Source: an uncultured Coriobacteriales bacterium | GTDB taxonomy: Bacteria; Actinomycetota; Coriobacteriia; Coriobacteriales; UMGS124 | NCBI GenBank assembly: GCA_903789505.1 | Contig: CAIFEU010000008.1 | Location: 2,047 to 34,291, forward strand | Reading direction: 5' to 3' | Length of the DNA stretch: 32,245 bases | In this document: positions 25,154 through 32,245 of the stretch, one piece after another | Layout: every line of letters begins with the position of its first letter | Position numbering within the stretch: the first letter of the stretch is position 1 | Program-made: the position numbers and the translations under genes | Notes under the pieces: model-generated | What the model saw: only the letters and a program-made list of their open reading frames with translations | Told to the model about the DNA's origin: nothing | The model's database searches: none

Positions 25154-26827
25154 TCAGCGCCGCAGGCGCCGGACGAGGTCCTTGAGTCTGCGGGGGACCC
25201 ACGTCATGAACCTGCCCACCTTCCATGCGGTGGAGCCGCGCGCCTCGTCCAGCTCGCGGCGGGCGGTGGCGAGCTGCCCGGCGAGCTCGGCACGCTGCCG
25301 CTCGGCGAGCTCAAACCGCGCCTGCAGGTCGTGGGCGGCCATCTCCGCGTACGCCTGGCTGCGCGGGTAGGAGGGGCGGGACGCCAGGTAGGGCTCGTGG
25401 CCGTCCACGACCGAGAACAGCTCGTCGAACGCCTCCTCGGCAAGCCTGCGGTTGCCGGCGACCGCCTCGGCAGTCACCTGCCTGGCGCGGGGGCCCTCGT
25501 CGAGGGCGGCGAGGACGGCGGAGGCGATCTCGTCGCTCGTGCTGCCGGGCTCCAGCAGCAGATGCTCGCGTCCCAGCTGGCGATAGACCTGTGCCACCTT
25601 GACGTTGTAGTCGATGCCCACGCACGGGACCCCCTGGGCCGAAGCGACGATGCTGCAGTGCAGTCGCATCGCCAGGCATGCCCGCGCACCGCAGATCAGC
25701 TCGACGGTCCGCGCCACGGACGCGTTCGCGACGTGCGTCGCTGCCGCCGCCCCGGCCCCCATGAGCCCGATGACGCGACGGTTCGCCCCCTCGTCCTCGG
25801 GCGCGGCATCCAAGAACAGCGCGCGCACGCGGCGCCGCTCCCACACGAGGTCGAGCGCCTGCGCGACGCGCCCCGCCAGCCCCTCGTCGGCCGACTCGTG
25901 GTCGCGCAGGGAGACCACGACGTACGCGTCCCCGTCGGGGTCGTCCCCAGGCAGCGGAGCCCCCGCGCCCGGGAGAGGCCCCTCCGGGGCGATCGAGAAG
26001 GCGAGGTCGGCCTTGCGCGTGACCAGCCCCGCGTCGACGCCGCAGGCGAGGAGCAGGTCGCGGGTGGCGTCGTCGCGAGCGACGTAGCGGGGGCGCGTCA
26101 GCGACGCGAGCCTGACGATGCGCCGTGCGTCGGGGTTCTCCAGCGGCCCCGCCCCGACTCCCAGGTAGACGACCGGGACGTGGTCGATGTAGGCGAGCTC
26201 GGTGAGGGCGGCCTGCCCCGCGATCTCCGAGTGCGGGTTGAGGAACAGGTCGACGCGACCGGCGGTGTTCGAGAACGGCCCGTCGAACATGATGCCCGCC
26301 ATCAGGATCAGCGCGCTCGCCCCGTACAGGGCGGCGTCGATGTCTGCCTTGTCGAACGGCGTCACCGAGGCGACGCCCCAGTCCCGAAGGCTGTTCTGCG
26401 GGTCGTGGCCCACCAGCGTCACGAAGCAGCCCGGGTATCTCCGGCGCAGGCGCTCGCAGATGACCGAGAAGATGAGCTCGTCGCCGAAGTTGTGCTTGCC
26501 GACGTAGCCGAAGACGACGAAGTGGCGCGGGCGGAGCTCCGCGGGGACGCCCTGGCCCTCCGGTGCCCCGAGGGTCGCGAGCACCTGCTCGCACTCCTCC
26601 TCCCCGCAGGCGACGATGTCGGGCCGAAACGTCGCGCGGAACGCGCCCAGCGCCTCGTCGTCGGGCCTGCCCTTCCCGTCGAGGATGCCGGGGACGCGCT
26701 GCGGGTCGAGCAGCTCGACGGCATGCCCCTGCCGGCGCAGCGCGCAGCATGCCGACCATAGCCCGTCGTCGCTCGCGTACGTGCAGTGACCGATGGCCAG
26801 GATGCGATGGGGACGGCAGGGCGCCAT
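25154..26827 (-). CDS. Polysaccharide pyruvyl transferase-family protein with a C-terminal coiled coil and basic tail
   Basis: 'VVFGYVGKHNFGDELIFSVICERLRRRYPGCFVTLVGHDP', 'CGARACLAMRLHCSIVASAQGVPCVGIDYNVKV', tail 'RRELDEARGSTAWKVGRFMTWVPRRLKDLVRRLRR'. Confidence 0.87.
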   Translation of the reverse strand: MAPCRPHRILAIGHCTYASDDGLWSACCALRRQGHAVELLDPQRVPGILDGKGRPDDEALGAFRATFRPDIVACGEEECEQVLATLGAPEGQGVPAELRPRHFVVFGYVGKHNFGDELIFSVICERLRRRYPGCFVTLVGHDPQNSLRDWGVASVTPFDKADIDAALYGASALILMAGIMFDGPFSNTAGRVDLFLNPHSEIAGQAALTELAYIDHVPVVYLGVGAGPLENPDARRIVRLASLTRPRYVARDDATRDLLLACGVDAGLVTRKADLAFSIAPEGPLPGAGAPLPGDDPDGDAYVVVSLRDHESADEGLAGRVAQALDLVWERRRVRALFLDAAPEDEGANRRVIGLMGAGAAAATHVANASVARTVELICGARACLAMRLHCSIVASAQGVPCVGIDYNVKVAQVYRQLGREHLLLEPGSTSDEIASAVLAALDEGPRARQVTAEAVAGNRRLAEEAFDELFSVVDGHEPYLASRPSYPRSQAYAEMAAHDLQARFELAERQRAELAGQLATARRELDEARGSTAWKVGRFMTWVPRRLKDLVRRLRR

Positions 26828-27144
26828 GATGCTCCTTGGGTATGCGCCGCGCCTTCGTGGCGTCGGCTCGTGACGGGATGTCGTCCGTCCAAGGGCGGTG
26901 CCCGGCGTCCCGGCGACGCACGGTGCGCCGCCGCTCGTGCCGCGGGCGCCTCGGGCGCGGCTTCGGGTGGGAAGTATGTGGAAGCAAGCTTAAACATGAT
27001 AGCCGATGGCGGGCGTGCGACGGCTATGATAGAGCGAATCGGACACGGAATCGGGCGTCTGGCGCGAATCGGTCGTCGGGCAGGGAGGGCGCCTACGCCT
27101 CCCTCCCGCGCCGCGGGCCGCCACGTGAGGCATGGGGGGTCGCA

Positions 27145-28491
27145 ATGGCGGAAGACGTTGGGGGTCGGGACGCGGGCGAAGGTTGCGGGAAGGCCGAGTC
27201 CCGCGGCGACGAGGGCGGGCCGGAGGGCGTCGAGCTCTCGGTCGTCGTCCCCATGCACGACTCCGCGCGCTACCTCGACGACCTCATCGACATCCTGCTC
27301 GACCAGGGGTTCCCGCTCGTCGCGCCTGCCGTCAGCGCCAGCGGTCCCTGCCCGGAGCCGGCGGAAGCCTCCCCGTCGGGAGCCCCCTCGGGGGAGGGTC
27401 CCGCGCCTTCCGGGCGGTGTCGCTACGAGGTCATCTTCGTCGATGACGCCTCCGCCGACGAGAGCGCGCGGATCGTCGCCCGCGCTGCCGCCCTGCACCC
27501 CGAGGTGCGCCTCATACGCAGGGAGCGGAACGGCGGGGCGGGTGCGGCGCGAAACGCCGGCATGGACGCCGCACGCGGGGAGTACCTGTACTTCGTGGAC
27601 TCCGACGACTGGGTCGAGCGCGGCTGCCTCAGGGGGCTGTGCGAGCGCATGGAGTCCGAGGGTCTGGACATGCTGCAGTTCTCGGGCGACGTCCTGTACC
27701 AGGACGAGGCGGCGCGCGAGCTGAACCCGATTGACCCCGCCTACCTGACGCGCACGCAGGCGCCGGGCGTGCGATCGGGGCGCGAGCTGCTGATACAGCA
27801 GGTCAACGAGGTCAAGTTCTGCGTGCAGCCCTGCGTGCTGATGACGCGCACCTCCTTCGTGCGGGCCCATGCCGACATTCGCTTCCCCGAGGGCATCATC
27901 AACGAGGACAACGTGTTCGTGATGGCCGCGATCATCCATGCGGCCAGGGTCGACGTCGACCCCGCCGTCTACTACCACCATCGGGTCTACGCCTCCTCGG
28001 TCACCTCGCGCTCAGACCACGGCCTGGCGCGCCACGACTCCCACGCGCACATCTCCGACGTCACGCGCGGGTATGCCTACGCCGCCCACGAGCGGGGGGA
28101 CTCCGAGCTGGAACGCGTCCTGTGCGGGCTCGACTACTACTTCACCCAGGTGGCGACCGACGCGCTGTGCGAGGCCTCGCCGGACCTGGCGCGCAGCTTC
28201 GAGCTGACCTACCCCACGTTCACGGCGCTGGTCAACGAGCGTTCGTTCTACCTGCCGCTGTGCGAGGGGCGCCACCGGATCGAGGGCCTCGAGGGCGAGG
28301 GCGCTCGCCTGCGGGGGGAGGTGGGCCGGCTGCAGGGCGAGCTCGCGGACTCCTCCGCCAGATGCGAAGAGCTCGGGGGGCGCATCGACGAGGTGTACCG
28401 GTCCCACACCTGGCGCGCCGGCCGCGCGCTCGTCTGGCTCCCCGGCAAGGTCAAGGCGCTCGTGTGCCGCCTGCGCGCGCGGCGCGGCTGA
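27145..28491 (+). CDS. Family 2 (GT-A) glycosyltransferase with an inserted loop and a C-terminal coiled-coil tail
   Basis: 'ELSVVVPMHDSARYLDDLIDILLDQGF', 'EVIFVDDASADES', 'RNGGAGAARNAGMDAARGEYLYFVDSDDWVE'; probable start ATG 27145. Confidence 0.9.
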   Translation: MAEDVGGRDAGEGCGKAESRGDEGGPEGVELSVVVPMHDSARYLDDLIDILLDQGFPLVAPAVSASGPCPEPAEASPSGAPSGEGPAPSGRCRYEVIFVDDASADESARIVARAAALHPEVRLIRRERNGGAGAARNAGMDAARGEYLYFVDSDDWVERGCLRGLCERMESEGLDMLQFSGDVLYQDEAARELNPIDPAYLTRTQAPGVRSGRELLIQQVNEVKFCVQPCVLMTRTSFVRAHADIRFPEGIINEDNVFVMAAIIHAARVDVDPAVYYHHRVYASSVTSRSDHGLARHDSHAHISDVTRGYAYAAHERGDSELERVLCGLDYYFTQVATDALCEASPDLARSFELTYPTFTALVNERSFYLPLCEGRHRIEGLEGEGARLRGEVGRLQGELADSSARCEELGGRIDEVYRSHTWRAGRALVWLPGKVKALVCRLRARRG

Positions 28492-28564
28492 GGGCGGGGG
28501 CTGCCGTCCGATTCGAACGCCGCCTCGTGCCTGCTGCCCCGCGCGCCGTCGGCGGATGCCGCCG

Positions 28565-28592
28565 TTGCGACCCCGCGGGAAGCGCATATAAT
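28565..28592 (+). promoter_or_regulatory. Candidate promoter of the SLH-amidase gene
   Basis: TTGCGA (28565-28570) - 16 bp - TATAAT (28587-28592). Confidence 0.55.
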
Positions 28593-28687
28593 CTTTCGTT
28601 CGGCGCGTCCACGCGCTTCGCACCGCCGCGCCCGGCGCGGGCGACACCCGCACCCGATGGCAACCCATGGCTGAAAGGCTGGTCCCC

Positions 28688-30946
28688 ATGAAACGGTCAG
28701 ATTCGCGCGAACGCCGCCCGCGGCGCCTCGCGTCCCTTGCGTGCGCGGCGCTCGCCGCACTCGCGCTCTCCCTCGCGTGCGTCACGACCGGGCCCGTCCC
28801 GGGCGCCCTCGCCCAGGAGGGCGCCCTTCCCGCGGCGAGCGCGTCGCAGGAACAGCCGACCCCCTCCTCGGGCCAGTCCACCGACGCCGCGCCCTCCGAC
28901 GGCGTCGATCAGGTCGCCGATGGCGTCGACCGGGCGGTCGCGGGCGCCGGCGATCCCGCCGCTGGCGCCTCCGCCGCCGCGGGCGACGCGGACGCCTCCG
29001 GTTCGCCCTCCGGCTCCGACGCGGCGGCGACCTCCTCGGGCGAAGCCGCCGATGCCGCCTCTGTCGCGTCTGCCGTCTCCGCAGGCGAGGACCAGGGGGA
29101 GGGGGGCTCGCAGGCCCAGGACGCGGCTGCACAGGCGCCCGCCGTCGGCCTGGTCTACGTCGAGTCCTCCTCGGTCGAGCCCGGCGCGACCCAGACCGTC
29201 GCCGTCCTGTTCGACGGCGAGCCCGAGCTGGCTGGCGCCACGCTGGACGTGGCGTTCCCCGACGGGTCCGTCCGGACCTTCGACGCGTCGCGGCTCGCCG
29301 ACGGCGCCGCGGGGTTCACGTTCGCCGTCCCCGACGCCGGCACGTACTCGATCGTCGCCGGGACGGTCACGCTTCAGGGCTCGAGCCAGGCGCTCCCCAT
29401 CGACCTCACCGGGGAACAGACGGGTGAGGCATGCACGTTCGAGGCGGGCTCCTCCGATGGGACGGGCGCTTCCGCCCAGGCGGTGTCGCTGCTCGCGTTG
29501 AGCGCCGCGTCGGGCGACGCCTCCTCCGAGGCGACGACGACCGCGAGCACGCAGGACGCCTCCGGCAACGAGGTCAGCACCGACTCCATAGCCGACGCGA
29601 TCGGCACCTCGCTCGCGGCGACCGCGCTCTCGACGAGCCTGGCGAGCGCCGACTCGACCGGCTCGAGCGGAAAGATCGTCATCGTCATCGACCCCGGCCA
29701 CGGCGGCATCGACCCCGGCGCGTCAGACAACGGGCTGGTCGAGTCCGACCTCAACTGGAAGATCTCGATGGCGTGCAAGGCGAGGCTCGAGGAGGACCCC
29801 CGCTTCGAGGTCATCCTCACGCGCGGCGAGAACGAATGCCCCTCGATTCGCGAGCGCGCCCAGGTCGCGATCGACAACGACGCCGACCTGCTGCTGTGCC
29901 TGCACAACAACGAGGCGGAGAGCTCATCTGCCAGCGGCTGCATGGTCTTCTATCCCAACGAGACCAGCACGTGGTATCGCGACCAGACCTACGCCGTCGG
30001 CGTCGACGTCGCCCAGAGGATCGAGGACAAGCTCGAGGCGCTCGGTCTCAACGGCAACGGCATCAAGACCCGCCTGATCTACGGCGAGGAGGGATACCTG
30101 TACCCGGATGGCACCGGGGTGAGCGACTACTACGGCATCATCCGCTACGCCCGCCAGGCGGGCGTCCCCGCGGTGCTGGTCGAGCACGCGTTCATGAGCA
30201 ACCCCGGCGATTCCGCCCTGCTGTCCGACGACTCCTTCCTGACGAGCCTCGGCGTCGCCGACGCCGAGGCGGTCATCGAGTACTACTCCAGCGTCGACAG
30301 CTGGAGGGACGTCGGCGCTTCGGACTGGTATGTGGTCGAGGGCGTCGAGGACGGGCAGGGGTACTTCCAGTACGCGGTGAGCCACGGCATCGTGACCGGC
30401 GACACCGACGCGCAGGGCAACCCCACCCACTACTTCCGCCCGCTCGACGCGGTGACCCGCGAGCAGGCGATCACGATGCTGTACCGCATCGCCAACCCGG
30501 ACTCGCAGGCGACCACCGACCCCAGCCAGTACCTCGCCGACACCGACTTCACCGACGACTCCGCCTACGCCTACTCCAACGCCGCGATTCAGTGGGGCAA
30601 GGACAACGGCATCCTCACGGGCGACACCGACGCCGCCGGCAACCCGGTCGGGACGTTCCGCCCGACCGAGTCCGTCACGCGCGAGGAGCTCGCCGCCATG
30701 GTGACGCGCTTCGCCGAATGGAAGGGTGTCTCGGTCGCCGCCGACACGTCCCTGCTCTCGAGCTTCCCCGACGCGGCGGACGTCTCCGGCTTCGCGCGGT
30801 CGAGCATGGCGTGGTGCGTCGCGAACGGGCTGATCACCGGTGACCGCGCCTGGGACCCGGCGCACCTCGACCCGCAGGGGGAGGCGCAGCGCTGCCAGGC
30901 GGTCAAGATTCTGACGGTCCTGTCGCGCGACGTGCTGGGCAACTGA
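28688..30946 (+). CDS. Secreted N-acetylmuramoyl-L-alanine amidase (Amidase_3-like) with C-terminal S-layer homology (SLH) repeats
   Basis: Signal peptide; 'IVIVIDPGHGGIDPGASDNGLVESDLNWKI', 'LLLCLHNNEAESSSASGCMVFY', 'AVLVEHAFMSNPGD'; SLH-like repeats 'YAVSHGIVTGDTDAQGNPTHYFRPLDAVTREQAITMLYRI', 'WGKDNGILTGDTDAAGNPVGTFRPTESVTREELAAMVTRFA', and a divergent third. Confidence 0.93.
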   Translation: MKRSDSRERRPRRLASLACAALAALALSLACVTTGPVPGALAQEGALPAASASQEQPTPSSGQSTDAAPSDGVDQVADGVDRAVAGAGDPAAGASAAAGDADASGSPSGSDAAATSSGEAADAASVASAVSAGEDQGEGGSQAQDAAAQAPAVGLVYVESSSVEPGATQTVAVLFDGEPELAGATLDVAFPDGSVRTFDASRLADGAAGFTFAVPDAGTYSIVAGTVTLQGSSQALPIDLTGEQTGEACTFEAGSSDGTGASAQAVSLLALSAASGDASSEATTTASTQDASGNEVSTDSIADAIGTSLAATALSTSLASADSTGSSGKIVIVIDPGHGGIDPGASDNGLVESDLNWKISMACKARLEEDPRFEVILTRGENECPSIRERAQVAIDNDADLLLCLHNNEAESSSASGCMVFYPNETSTWYRDQTYAVGVDVAQRIEDKLEALGLNGNGIKTRLIYGEEGYLYPDGTGVSDYYGIIRYARQAGVPAVLVEHAFMSNPGDSALLSDDSFLTSLGVADAEAVIEYYSSVDSWRDVGASDWYVVEGVEDGQGYFQYAVSHGIVTGDTDAQGNPTHYFRPLDAVTREQAITMLYRIANPDSQATTDPSQYLADTDFTDDSAYAYSNAAIQWGKDNGILTGDTDAAGNPVGTFRPTESVTREELAAMVTRFAEWKGVSVAADTSLLSSFPDAADVSGFARSSMAWCVANGLITGDRAWDPAHLDPQGEAQRCQAVKILTVLSRDVLGN

Positions 30947-30957
30947 GCGTGGTGATG

Positions 30958-30987
30958 CGGCGGGGGCGGGCGCGCCCCCGCCGTTTT
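30958..30987 (+). terminator. Rho-independent terminator after the amidase gene
   Basis: CGGCGGGGGCG - GGCG - CGCCCCCGCCG then TTTT. Confidence 0.88.
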
Positions 30988-31212
30988 GTCTTTCAATCCT
31001 CCCTTGGCCGGTCGACGATGTCGACCACCCATCCCCATGATGAAATTATCTAAGCAGAGGAATATTAGATTTTTTCATCCGCCCGAGAATAACTCCCGGG
31101 AGGTTGGGTAGATTACCCGTTGTCAAACAAGGGTCCCCGTGCGCGCCACGTGCTGCCGTGCGGGGGCGAGGCCCCTCGGACGGGGGCCGCTCATCTTAGG
31201 AGGCAGAGTCAT

Positions 31213-31503
31213 ATGCAGTTGAGGCCGCTGGGTGATCGCGTCCTGATCAAGCCTGACGAGGCGGAGGAGAAGACCGCATCGGGTCTGTACATCTCCAAGG
31301 GCGCCCAGGAGAAGCCGCAGCGCGGCACCGTCGTCGCGGTGGGCGCGGGCAAGCTCGACGACGACGGCGATCGCATCCCCGTGGACGTCAAGGAGGGCGA
31401 CGTCGTCATCTACGGCAAGTACGGCGGCAACGAGGTCAAGATCGACGGCGAGACCTATCTGCTGATGCGCGACTCCGACATCTACGCGATCGTCGAGCAG
31501 TAG
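31213..31503 (+). CDS. groES: Co-chaperonin GroES
   Basis: 'MQLRPLGDRVLIKPDEAEEKTASGLYISKGAQEKPQRGTVVAVGAGKLDDDGDRIPVDVKEGDVVIYGKYGGNEVKIDGETYLLMRDSDIYAIVEQ'; RBS AGGAGG. Confidence 0.98.
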   Translation: MQLRPLGDRVLIKPDEAEEKTASGLYISKGAQEKPQRGTVVAVGAGKLDDDGDRIPVDVKEGDVVIYGKYGGNEVKIDGETYLLMRDSDIYAIVEQ

Positions 31504-31594
31504 GGCGCGCTTCGCCCGAGTCGTGCGACCGGTCGCGTCCCGCTCCCCAGAGGCTGCGGGGACGCCTCCCGTTGCGTGACGCTTCCTGAACTGA

Positions 31595-32245
<651 letters not shown>

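Noticed and set aside
26836-27144. N-terminal extension of the GT2 ORF (from 26836)
   Set aside because: Arg/Ser-rich non-conserved translation across a likely divergent promoter region; ATG 27145 is the better start.

Overview
High-GC (roughly two-thirds G+C) bacterial chromosomal window. Gene content and order suggest an actinobacterium of class Coriobacteriia; this placement is inference only. Nearly all genes are on + and mostly housekeeping: bioY; a cytochrome c maturation cluster (ccmE-F-A-B-C-D-like); a two-domain PPK2-type polyphosphate phosphotransferase gene interrupted by an in-frame TAG; tRNA-Glu(TTC); a membrane-anchored Mrr-like nuclease; a small conserved-looking protein; rplM-rpsI with a textbook terminator; glmM; glmS (frameshifted as presented); acpS; nnrE/nnrD with a long disordered tail; alr; a family-4-type uracil-DNA glycosylase; tsaE; a single-ORF TsaB-RimI-TsaD fusion; a TetR regulator (-); tatA; a pyruvyl transferase (-); a GT2 glycosyltransferase; an SLH-domain amidase; groES and partial groEL. 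No CRISPR array, IS element or prophage was seen. Strongest second-look items: (i) a CXXXY-type CcmE with a duplicated OB domain in a ccm cluster with no visible ccmG/H; (ii) the TsaB-RimI-TsaD fusion next to tsaE; (iii) an in-frame amber between two PPK2 domains and no stop before the downstream tRNA; (iv) a hairpin-dense intergenic region before rplM; (v) a pyruvyl transferase/GT2/SLH-amidase cell-envelope group with a shared C-terminal tail motif; (vi) a one-base frameshift in glmS, which may be a sequence error. All homology calls are from reading motifs; no database search was run.
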